Source: Prevotella sp. (GTDB taxonomy: Bacteria; Bacteroidota; Bacteroidia; Bacteroidales; Bacteroidaceae). From it: a stretch of 6,025 bases of DNA. Below, one piece after another: positions 1-5,935 of this stretch (position 1 is its first letter; each line of letters starts with the position of its first letter). Position numbers and translations under genes: made by a program. The notes beneath the pieces are model-generated. The model made no database searches and was not told the DNA's origin. It saw only the letters and a list, made by a program, of their open reading frames with translations. The stretch covers positions 1,206 to 7,230 of the forward strand of contig JAJPYV010000289.1 in the NCBI GenBank assembly GCA_021204735.1. The letters run 5' to 3'.

Positions 1-36
1 CGGGATAACAGCATCAAACAACTGACTGTTATCCCG
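1..36 (-). terminator. Perfect 11-bp stem-loop at the left edge, possible terminator
   Basis: Bases 1-11 (CGGGATAACAG) are the exact reverse complement of bases 26-36 (CTGTTATCCCG), leaving a 14-base loop. It lies about 95 bp past the ilvN stop, where a terminator for the ilv genes would be expected. A U-tract on the minus strand would fall to the left of base 1, outside the window, so intrinsic termination cannot be confirmed. The stem may also extend beyond the edge. On the plus strand no T-run follows directly. It could instead be another dispersed palindromic repeat or an mRNA-stabilising hairpin. Confidence 0.4.
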
Positions 37-42
37 GATTTC

Positions 43-84
43 CATTCTTCATTTTTCATTCTTCATTTTCCATTCTTCATTTTC
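43..84. repeat. 14-bp tandem repeat, three units
   Basis: Three consecutive 14-base units, CATTCTTCATTTT followed by T or C, occupy 43-56, 57-70 and 71-84. The only difference is the last base of the first unit. Read on the minus strand the unit is GAAAATGAAGAATG. Short AT-rich tandem repeats of 7 or 14 bp are common between genes in Prevotella and relatives. Copy number probably varies between strains. It lies between the left-edge stem-loop and the GC-rich repeat that follows ilvN, and no open frame of interest crosses it. Confidence 0.85.
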
Positions 85-85
85 C

Positions 86-130
86 TATACCCCGTAGGCA
101 AAGTCCCCCAAGGGGGGATTTAGGGGGCTG
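86..130 (-). repeat. GC-rich palindromic repeat, copy A (after ilvN)
   Basis: On the plus strand the element runs from TATACCCCGTAGGC to GGGGGCTG. A short inverted repeat sits in its middle (TCCCCC, AA, GGGGGA around 104-118). It shares the pattern CCCCGT-AGGC, a C-run/G-run palindrome and a final GGGGCT with the copy after ilvD (2775-2828), in the same orientation. It shares the same pattern, inverted, with the copy inside ilvB. Its end directly touches the ilvN stop codon at 131-133. Strand is given relative to the copy inside ilvB (called plus). Confidence 0.75.
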
Positions 131-682
131 TTATTTTCTCATGCTCATCTCCTGCTTCTTAAGGAAGTCGCAAACCTCCTCTTTCTTGCTCCTTGTTATT
201 GCAATTCTTCCGCTTCGTGTGTACTGCAAAACGCAACCGTACTTATCCAAAGCAAAGTAAAGACCCGTGATGTCCTCCGTAAGACCGCTCAACGTAACAC
301 TGCAGAAAGTAGGGTTCACCTCCATGAAACGAGCGTTTGCCCTTCTTATAAGACGTGAGATCTCTGGATTCTCAAGTACCTTCGCAGTAGAAATCTTATA
401 AAGACCCACCTCACGGATAAACAACTGGTCATCGGTATAGTAGTCAGCTGCTATCACGTCTATCTTCTTCTCTATCTGTTTGGAAATCTTATTTATCTGG
501 TCCTCATCGCTCCATGCGGTTATGGTGTATTTGTGTACTCCCTCGATACTCGAAGCCGACACGTTGAGACTCTCGATATTCACCTGGCGGCGGGTAAACA
601 CGGCGGTTATCTGATTAAGGAGTCCTGCTAAGTTCTCCGAATAAACCAACAGCGTATATAATTTCTTTTCAGTAGTTTCCAT
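131..682 (-). CDS. ilvN: Acetolactate synthase small (regulatory) subunit IlvN
   Basis: This is the regulatory subunit that binds IlvB, raises its activity and, in the family generally, confers feedback inhibition by valine. It acts in the cytoplasm at the first shared step of valine, leucine and isoleucine synthesis. The roughly 183-residue protein begins with an ACT domain (about residues 8-80): YTLLVYSENLAGLLNQI carries the N-x-x-G-x-L effector loop, followed by the strand NIESLNVS. A less conserved C-terminal domain follows (VGLYKIS to the end). Length fits Bacteroidota IlvN and is longer than E. coli IlvN. I chose the ATG at 680-682; a GTG codon just before it (683-685) could also serve. 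Only 6 bp separate this ATG from the ilvB stop, so the pair is surely cotranscribed and probably translationally coupled. The TAA stop abuts repeat copy A. Valine sensitivity cannot be judged from the sequence alone. Confidence 0.94.
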   Translation of the reverse strand: METTEKKLYTLLVYSENLAGLLNQITAVFTRRQVNIESLNVSASSIEGVHKYTITAWSDEDQINKISKQIEKKIDVIAADYYTDDQLFIREVGLYKISTAKVLENPEISRLIRRANARFMEVNPTFCSVTLSGLTEDITGLYFALDKYGCVLQYTRSGRIAITRSKKEEVCDFLKKQEMSMRK

Positions 683-688
683 CACGAA

Positions 689-2497
689 TCATTTAGTGTT
701 AAGTACCAATTGCATCTCGTTTACCGAATCTCCCGGTGCTGTCATAGGCAGAATATTATCATCTTCGAGAACAGCACATTCAAGAAGGTATGCGCCTTCG
801 GTAGAGAGCATCTTATTGATTTCATCCTGCAGTTTGTCACGGTCGGCAACAAAGGAATATGGAATACCATACCCGGCACAAATCTTTGAGTAATCGGGAT
901 TAAGCATCCTCGTAAACGCTTTCCTCTTGTTAAAGAACATATCCTGCCACTGGCGCACGTTTCCAAGATAATTGTTGTTCATCAGGATAATCTTGACAGG
1001 AGCCTTATGTTCCATTATCGTACCAAACTCCTGAATAGACATCTGCAATCCACCATCACCAGTAAACATGCACACCATGCGCCCCTCCGCACCAAAGGTA
1101 GCACCAATTGCAGCAGGCAGGCCATATCCCATAGTTCCCAGACCTCCACTGCTTGCCAATGAGCGTTTATGATTAAACTTGAAATAACGGCATGAAAACA
1201 TCTGGTTTTGACCTACATCGGTAACGAGAATTGCATCACCTTTAGTAGCCTCAGCAACGGCATTCACAATCTCTCCCATGAGCAACGGCCCGCTTTCTGG
1301 ATGAATGGCTGGCTTTATAACTTTCTCGTATTCCTCCTGATATAAAGGAATAAAACTGTCTCTCCACGCTCTATGCACGTTTTTCACGAGATAACGGGTA
1401 ATCGCAGGAAGTGAAACCTTACAGTCGGCAATGACAGCAACATCTGTTTTCACGTTCTTGTCAATTTCCGAAGGATCTATATCAAGATGTATAATCTTCG
1501 CCTGTTTTGCATAGGTATTAATATTTCCTATAACGCGGTCACTGAAACGCATGCCAATAGCTATCAGCACGTCACATTCCTGTTCCTTGATATTAGGAGC
1601 ATAGTTGCCGTGCATACCAAGCATTCCCATATTCAGTGGATGATTCGACGGAAGAGCGGAAAGACCGAGCAATGTCCTTGCCGCTGGAATGTCTGCCTTT
1701 TCCAAGAACTCCACAAGTTCGTTATATGCATTTCCCAACTCAACGCCCTGCCCTATCAAAGCCAACGGCTTTTCGGCATTGTTTATCAAGTCGGCAGCCT
1801 TGCGTACTGCTACCGGGTCAAGCATAGGATAAGCCAAATAACCACGGACAAAATCTATGTGAACAGGCTCAAACTCAACCATTTCCGATTGAGCGTTCTT
1901 TGCGAAGTCAAGCACCACAGGGCCTGGTCTGCCAGAGCGTGCGATATAGAAAGCACGACTGACAGCCCATGCAATATCCTCTGCACGACGTATTTGATAA
2001 CTCCACTTACTTATCGGCTGTGCCACACCAACAAGGTCAACCTCCTGAAACGCATCCGTTCCCAAAGCAGCCACACCAACCTGACCGGCTATCACCACGA
2101 TAGGAGTAGAGTCCATCATCGCATCGGCTATACCTGTAAGGGTATTCGTCGCACCTGGTCCACTGGTAACTATACATACGCCGACTTCTCCACTTACCCT
2201 CGCAAAACCTTCTGCCGCATGGGTAGCTCCTTGCTCATGCCTTACCAAAACGTGATGGAAAGTTTTCTTCTCTCCACGCGTATAGTCATATAGGGCATCA
2301 TATACTGGCATTATGGCACCTCCAGGATAACCGAAGATAGTACGGACGTTCTCTGCTTTCAACGCCCTCATAAGAGCCTCTGCCCCTGTTATTTTCAAGC
2401 CCCCTCTAACTCCCCCCATAGGGGAGGACGCCTCGCGGGGTGAAGCGGAAGCGGGATGGCTCAATAGCGTATTTGACATTATATTTTTCTCTTTCAT
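689..2497 (-). CDS. ilvB: Acetolactate synthase large (catalytic) subunit IlvB
   Basis: A thiamine-diphosphate enzyme that condenses pyruvate with pyruvate or 2-ketobutyrate to give acetolactate or acetohydroxybutyrate. Counting from the outermost possible start at 2500, the N-terminal ThDP domain holds FGYPGGAIMPVYD and the catalytic glutamate in RHEQGA (about E89). The central domain has MLGMHG and RFSDRVIGN, typical of FAD-binding acetolactate synthases. The C-terminal domain has the cofactor motif GDGG (481-484) to NNN (508-510) and VRQWQD. These features separate it from pyruvate oxidase and other relatives.

The conserved core begins at KITGAEALMRAL (residue 36). Residues 17-35 are encoded by a GC-rich repeat (copy B), so the N-terminus is about 30 residues longer than expected. 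The start is unsettled: TTG 2500, ATG 2497, ATG 2479, ATG 2419 (inside the repeat) and TTG 2398 (just past it) are all in frame. Coordinates use ATG 2497. ATG 2479 has an A-rich leader and may be the better choice. ilvN follows after 6 bp. Confidence 0.95.
   Translation of the reverse strand: MKEKNIMSNTLLSHPASASPREASSPMGGVRGGLKITGAEALMRALKAENVRTIFGYPGGAIMPVYDALYDYTRGEKKTFHHVLVRHEQGATHAAEGFARVSGEVGVCIVTSGPGATNTLTGIADAMMDSTPIVVIAGQVGVAALGTDAFQEVDLVGVAQPISKWSYQIRRAEDIAWAVSRAFYIARSGRPGPVVLDFAKNAQSEMVEFEPVHIDFVRGYLAYPMLDPVAVRKAADLINNAEKPLALIGQGVELGNAYNELVEFLEKADIPAARTLLGLSALPSNHPLNMGMLGMHGNYAPNIKEQECDVLIAIGMRFSDRVIGNINTYAKQAKIIHLDIDPSEIDKNVKTDVAVIADCKVSLPAITRYLVKNVHRAWRDSFIPLYQEEYEKVIKPAIHPESGPLLMGEIVNAVAEATKGDAILVTDVGQNQMFSCRYFKFNHKRSLASSGGLGTMGYGLPAAIGATFGAEGRMVCMFTGDGGLQMSIQEFGTIMEHKAPVKIILMNNNYLGNVRQWQDMFFNKRKAFTRMLNPDYSKICAGYGIPYSFVADRDKLQDEINKMLSTEGAYLLECAVLEDDNILPMTAPGDSVNEMQLVLNTK
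2397..2450 (+). repeat. GC-rich palindromic repeat, copy B, inside the ilvB frame
   Basis: The plus strand reads AAGCCCCCTCTAACTCC, then the palindrome CTCCCCCC-ATA-GGGGAG (2410-2426), then GCCTCGCGGGGTGAAGCGG. The copy after ilvD has the same layout on the other strand: AAGCCCC(T), a C-run/G-run palindrome, GAGTTAGCCTGACGGGGT. This copy is therefore inverted relative to copies A and C. It is read through by ilvB on the minus strand without a stop, giving roughly SASPREASSPMGGVRGGL. The outer boundaries are approximate, since they rest on comparing three diverged copies by eye. Confidence 0.75.
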
Positions 2498-2498
2498 C

Positions 2499-2612
2499 AA
2501 TGCAGTCGCAAATTATAAGTTAAAAATTAAAAATTACACCGCCCGAAACTGCGCTCTATTCTTCGAAACAGCAGAATGCAAAGGCAAATTATAAGTTAAA
2601 AGTTATAAGTTA
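2499..2612. repeat. Direct repeat pair containing AT-rich 7-bp tandem units
   Basis: Bases 2499-2536 match 2575-2612 at 32 of 38 positions with a constant 76-bp offset, including an exact 18-base match (GCAAATTATAAGTTAAAA, 2508-2525 and 2584-2601). Inside are heptamers: ATAAGTT, AAAAATT, AAAAATT at 2515-2535, and two perfect 14-base units (ATAAGTTAAAAGTT) at 2591-2604 and 2605-2618. The segment between the copies (2537-2574) is more GC-rich and contains CGAAACTGCGCTC and TTCGAAACAGCAG. The left copy runs into the outermost possible ilvB start codon, so the immediate 5' region of ilvB is made of repeat sequence. Confidence 0.75.
2508..2517 (-). promoter_or_regulatory. Weak possible -7 element upstream of ilvB
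   Basis: On the minus strand this reads TATAATTTGC, close to the Bacteroidota -7 consensus TAnnTTTG but with one extra base between TA and TTTG. No TTG is seen at the expected upstream distance. If it were used, transcription would begin near 2500 and the ATG at 2479 would have a short leader similar to that of ilvD (29 bases from TTTG to ATG here, 32 for ilvD). It is equally possible that ilvB has no promoter of its own and is read from the ilvD promoter. Confidence 0.25.
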
Positions 2613-2618
2613 AAAGTT

Positions 2619-2774
2619 CATTCCTCTTGAGTTTACACTTGAGTGGGTCGTTTCTGCGAAACGATGTCCTCAGTAAATTACCTTTGGTGAAGTTCCTCAC
2701 GCTCGGCAAAACAAACAAGTTTGATTGCTCTCGCTTAATCGGAACTTTGGGTCCCTACATTGGGTGTGGGGGCC
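2619..2774. other. Non-coding mosaic between ilvD and ilvB with two small palindromes
   Basis: I see no convincing gene here; the plus-strand frame that crosses it is made of repeat sequence. Two inverted repeats stand out. One is TCGTTTC-TGC-GAAACGA at 2648-2664, a perfect 7-bp stem with a 3-base loop. The other is an imperfect one at 2706-2728, where GCAAAACAAAC faces GTTTGATTGC, set between CTCACGCTCG and TCTCGCTTAATCGG. I recall segments of this latter form as dispersed intergenic sequence in Prevotella and Bacteroides, from memory only. A plus-strand TACCTTTG at 2679-2686 resembles a -7 box but has no TTG at the right spacing. Confidence 0.5.
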
Positions 2775-2828
2775 ACATACCCCGTCAGGCTAACTCCCTC
2801 CCTAAGGGGGAGGGCTGGGGAGGGGCTT
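2775..2828 (-). repeat. GC-rich palindromic repeat, copy C (after ilvD)
   Basis: The plus strand runs CATACCCCGTCAGGCTAACT, then a C-run/G-run palindrome (CCCTCCC facing GGGAGGG, about 2796-2814), then CTGGGGAGGGGCTTTTT. It ends five bases from the ilvD stop codon at 2833-2835. In orientation and in the CCCCGT-AGGC start it matches copy A after ilvN, and it is inverted relative to copy B in ilvB. As RNA the palindrome could form a GC-rich hairpin in the message just after ilvD, but on the minus strand no U-tract follows it, so a terminator role is not supported. Confidence 0.75.
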
Positions 2829-2832
2829 TTTC

Positions 2833-4632
2833 TCATATTATCCTAACTCCACCCTTGTCAGCAGAACTTACACTTTGTGCGTATGCCCTAAGTGCCTTAC
2901 TGATTACACGGTTACGGGTCAGTGGTTGCTGTGGGCGTGCTGCGAGTTCCTCGTCAGTAAGTTTCACGTTGATAGTGCGTGCCGGTATGTCAATCTCAAT
3001 AATATCTCCGTCCTTGATCTTTCCGATGTTGCCGCCTGCTGCTGCCTCTGGCGAGATATGACCGATACTAAGTCCTGACGTACCACCACTGAAACGACCG
3101 TCGGTGATGAGCGCGCACTCCTTGCCAAGGTGCATACTCTTTATGTAAGATGTGGGATAAAGCATTTCCTGCATACCTGGACCGCCCTTTGGACCTTCGT
3201 GTGTAATTACAACACAGTCTCCACTCTTTACCTTACCACCGAGGATGCCGTCACAGGCTGCCTCTTGTGAGTCAAATACCTTGGCGGGACCACTGAACTT
3301 CCATATTGATGGGTCAACACCAGCTGTCTTGACAACACAACCATCCTGTGCAATGTTTCCGAAAAGAACGGCAAGACCGCCGTCTTTTGTATAGGCATGC
3401 TCGATATCACGGATACATCCGCCTGCCCTATCGGTATCAAGTGTCTCCCATTGGGCGTTCTGTGAACCCATCTTCGTGGAGAACTTACCGCCTGGGGCAC
3501 TTCTGTAAATCCTGTTTGCCTCTGCATTAATGCTTTCACCTGTTATATCATATTCCTTCAGACGCTCTCCGATAGTCTTTCCGTCAACTCGTATTGCGTT
3601 CTCATGGATAAGACCAGCCTTTGCGAGTTCGTTGATAATTCCGAATATACCGCCAGCTCTATTGCATTCTTGTACACTGTATTTCTGTGTGTTAGGGGCA
3701 AGCATGCAAAGACATGGCACCTTACGACTGAGCATATCGATGTCTGCCATCTTGAAATCAACTCCTGCCTCCTGAGCCACAGCAAGTAAGTGGAGCACAG
3801 TATTTGTACTTCCGCCCATTGCTATATCTAATGTCATGGCGTTGAGGAATGCCTCACGTGTGGCTATGCTGCGTGGAAGTACACTTTCGTCTCCTTCCTC
3901 ATAATATTTCAATGCATTTGTAACAATCTGGCGTGCTGCGTCCTTGAACAGTTGTACACGGTTCTCATGGGTTGCGAGTATCGTGCCGTTGCCGGGCAAT
4001 GACATACCGATTGCCTCCGTCAGCGAGTTCATCGAGTTGGCCGTGAACATCCCTGAACAGCAACCGCAACCAGGACAGGCGCATGCCTCCAACTGCTCCA
4101 TATCTTCATCGCTTACTGTCGGATCTGCACCCTTAATCATAGCCGTAATCAAGTCAGCATTCTCTCCATGCCAATGACCAGCTTCCATCGGACCGCCACT
4201 GCAGAATACAGTAGGTATGTTCAGACGCATTGAAGCCATCAACATTCCCGGTGTTATCTTGTCACAGTTGGAAATGCAGATCATTGCATCCGCCTTGTGG
4301 GCGTTTACCATATACTCAACCGAGTCTGCGATTATATCTCTTGATGGCAATGAATACAGCATTCCGTCATGCCCCATTGCTATTCCGTCGTCAATGGCGA
4401 TAGTGTTAAATTCAGCGGCAAAGCAACCCATACTCTCTATCTCCGCCTTTACTATCTGACCTATTTCGTGCAGATGTGTGTGTCCTGGAACAAACTGGGT
4501 GAATGAATTGACAATAGCGATAATCGGCTTGCCAAACTGCTCATGCTTCATACCTGTGGCTACCCACAATGCTCTGGCTCCTGCCATTCTCCTGCCTTCT
4601 GTGCATACCGCACTTCTTAACGGGTTCTTCAT
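2833..4632 (-). CDS. ilvD: Dihydroxyacid dehydratase IlvD
   Basis: An iron-sulfur enzyme that dehydrates 2,3-dihydroxyisovalerate and 2,3-dihydroxy-3-methylvalerate to the ketoacid precursors of valine/leucine and isoleucine. The 599-residue protein is collinear with E. coli IlvD (about 616). Visible motifs are the opening [16 protein letters not shown] (81-88, metal site), [12 protein letters not shown] (119-130, cluster cysteine C123 and the neighbouring lysine K125), [11 protein letters not shown] (186-195, cluster cysteine C192), AMGGSTNT (271-278), [11 protein letters not shown] (480-490) and [15 protein letters not shown] (511-525).

The first-cysteine position of the [2Fe-2S] type enzymes is not a cysteine here (SFTQFVPGH, as in E. 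coli). This points to the oxygen-labile [4Fe-4S] type, fitting an anaerobe. ATG at 4632 matches the family start and lies 32 bases downstream of a consensus -7 box. There is no leader long enough for attenuation. Repeat copy C begins five bases after the TGA stop. Confidence 0.97.
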
Positions 4633-4664
4633 GTCTATATAATGTTTTTTCTATTATTTTCTTG

Positions 4665-4694
4665 CAAAGGTAATTTATTTTAACCTAATAGCAA
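4665..4694 (-). promoter_or_regulatory. Bacteroidota-type housekeeping promoter of ilvD
   Basis: On the minus strand a TTG (4692-4694) is followed by exactly 19 bases and then TACCTTTG (4665-4672). This is a full match to the published Bacteroides -33/-7 consensus, TTG and TAnnTTTG with about 19-21 bp between them. Transcription would start near 4655-4660 and leave a leader of about 25 bases before the ilvD ATG. With the stem-loop behind mnmA, this makes ilvD the probable first gene of its own operon. Confidence 0.8.
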
Positions 4695-4769
4695 ATGGAT
4701 TTACAAATAAAAACGTTTTATAAATTGAAATTGTTATTAAAATCAAGCAAAAAGTTATGATTTATAAGC

Positions 4770-4806
4770 AAATACTGCACAATTTAAAAAGAATTGTGCA
4801 GTATTT
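4770..4806 (-). terminator. Perfect 15-bp stem-loop behind mnmA, likely terminator
   Basis: Bases 4770-4784 (AAATACTGCACAATT) and 4792-4806 (AATTGTGCAGTATTT) are exact reverse complements around a 7-base loop. Read on the minus strand the stem starts with the last base of the mnmA stop codon. A uridine-rich stretch on the 3' side is present but broken (the stem's own TATTT, then GCTTATAAATC, then ACTTTTTGC), so termination may be modest. The remainder of the 173-bp gap up to the ilvD promoter (about 4695-4769) is AT-rich with nothing else I recognise. Confidence 0.65.
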
Positions 4807-5903
4807 CACAATACAGCAATCTCACCGCTTCCAAAACAACGGTGGTGGTTCTCATCGTAAACCACACAAAACTGTCCTGGGGCAACTCCTTGTATCAAAC
4901 TATCGGAATGTACCGTATATGTGCCATTACCGTTGTTTTCAAGTTTTGCTCTATGATATTCTGGGGTATGGCGTATCTTGAATGTAACATCCACGACATC
5001 TGCATTGCCCCATGGATTGCACGTCAGGAAATGGAAATCACGTATTGGAAAATCTTTTTTGTATGCTGTCAACGGCTCATAGCCCTTACTGACATATAAA
5101 ATATTGCGCTCCACGTCTTTCTTCACAGCATACCATGGCCCGCCACCGAAACCCAAGCCATGACGCTGACCGATTGTGTGAAACCATAGTCCTTTGTGCG
5201 TTCCGATTTTCATTCCTGTCTCCAATTCGAGAACATCACCTGGGTTCTCGCCCAAATAGCGACGGATATAGTCGTTGTAATTGATTTTTCCCAAAAAACA
5301 GATACCCTGACTGTCTTTTCGCTTTGCGTTGACGAGGTGCTCACAGAGGGCTATCTCTCGTACTTCATCTTTCATATAATGCCCTATCGGAAACAGTGCC
5401 TTGCGGAGCTGCCAGTCATAAATCTGCGCAAGGAAGTCGGTCTGGTCTTTCACAGGGTCAGGACTTGTTGTGAGCCATTTCCTACCTTCCTCGTCTATCT
5501 CTGTACAGGCATAATGCCCCGTTGCGATAAGGTCGTAGGCATAACCTGCCTTTTCATGGAAAGCGCCGAACTTTATCAGACGGTTGCACATAACATCTGG
5601 ATTTGGAGTAAAACCTGCCTTTACCTTATCCATAGTGTATTTCGTTACCTGCTCCCAATACTCCTTGTGGCAGTCAACAACCTGCAACTTGCAACCGTAT
5701 CGCTTTGCGACGCTCGTTGCCATCTCCATATCTTCCTCTGAAGTACAGTCCCACTCCTCTTTCTCCTCTTGTCCTATTTTTATATAAAAACAGTCTGGAT
5801 GCAGTCCAAGGCGGTACAGTTCATACACAACTACAGAACTGTCAACACCCCCCGACAACAGCACCGCAATCTTCTTATCTTCCAAATTCTCCATAACACC
5901 CAT
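4806..5903 (-). CDS. mnmA: tRNA-specific 2-thiouridylase MnmA
   Basis: This enzyme thiolates U34 in the wobble position of tRNA-Lys, -Glu and -Gln. It activates the uridine with ATP and takes sulfur as a persulfide from a relay fed by a cysteine desulfurase. The 365-residue protein has the PP-loop SGGVDSS (17-23) in the N-terminal ATP-binding domain. NPDVMCNRLIKF carries D103 and the first catalytic cysteine C106, and DSQGICFLGK (197-206) carries the second, C202. Also present are ATGHYA, HTIGQRHGLGFGGGPWYAV, and a C-terminal beta-barrel region with KIRHTPE and PGQFCVVYD. All key residues are intact and the length matches the family.

The start is ATG 5903; an in-frame ATG at 5894 is an equally reasonable choice. 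Some Bacteroidota carry more than one MnmA paralogue, and which one this is cannot be told here. It is separated from ilvD by a stem-loop and a promoter, so sharing a transcript is unlikely. Confidence 0.96.
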   Translation of the reverse strand: MGVMENLEDKKIAVLLSGGVDSSVVVYELYRLGLHPDCFYIKIGQEEKEEWDCTSEEDMEMATSVAKRYGCKLQVVDCHKEYWEQVTKYTMDKVKAGFTPNPDVMCNRLIKFGAFHEKAGYAYDLIATGHYACTEIDEEGRKWLTTSPDPVKDQTDFLAQIYDWQLRKALFPIGHYMKDEVREIALCEHLVNAKRKDSQGICFLGKINYNDYIRRYLGENPGDVLELETGMKIGTHKGLWFHTIGQRHGLGFGGGPWYAVKKDVERNILYVSKGYEPLTAYKKDFPIRDFHFLTCNPWGNADVVDVTFKIRHTPEYHRAKLENNGNGTYTVHSDSLIQGVAPGQFCVVYDENHHRCFGSGEIAVL

Positions 5904-5927
5904 TATCGTGCATATCTATTCATCATG

Positions 5928-5935
5928 CAAAGATA
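5928..5935 (-). promoter_or_regulatory. Candidate -7 box of mnmA
   Basis: The minus strand reads TATCTTTG, a match to TAnnTTTG, 24 bases before the ATG at 5903 and 33 before the ATG at 5894. A TTG occurs upstream at 5950-5952, but the spacing is 14 bases instead of about 19-21. The upstream half of the promoter is therefore not convincing. Confidence 0.5.

Noticed and set aside
43..84. A possible CRISPR array
   Set aside because: The 14-base units are directly adjacent with no spacers, and no cas genes are present.
128..138. The 11-mer CTGTTATTTTC next to repeat copy A also occurs at 2386-2396 next to copy B, suggesting a target-site duplication
   Set aside because: At 2386-2396 it encodes the conserved KITG start of the IlvB core, and at 128-138 it is the end of ilvN plus the repeat edge. 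The match lies on different sides of the element relative to its orientation, so chance is more likely.
1487..2293. A 268-codon open frame on the plus strand, antisense to ilvB
   Set aside because: It overlaps a clearly real, well-conserved enzyme gene and its translation is rich in Cys, His, Tyr and Ser with no recognisable domain. It is an open frame created by ilvB codon use.
2808..2835. An intrinsic terminator after ilvD formed by repeat copy C
   Set aside because: On the minus strand the GC hairpin is followed by GAGTTAGCC and not by a T-run. The T-run lies on the plus-strand side, where no gene reads toward it.
2627..3061. A 144-codon plus-strand frame spanning the ilvD-ilvB gap and the end of ilvD
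   Set aside because: Its first half translates intergenic repeats (for example NSLPKGEGWGGAF) and its second half is antisense to ilvD. Spurious proteins of this type are common in Bacteroidota annotations.
5196..5741. A 181-codon plus-strand frame antisense to mnmA
   Set aside because: The opposite strand carries a complete MnmA with all catalytic motifs, and the antisense translation shows no domain.
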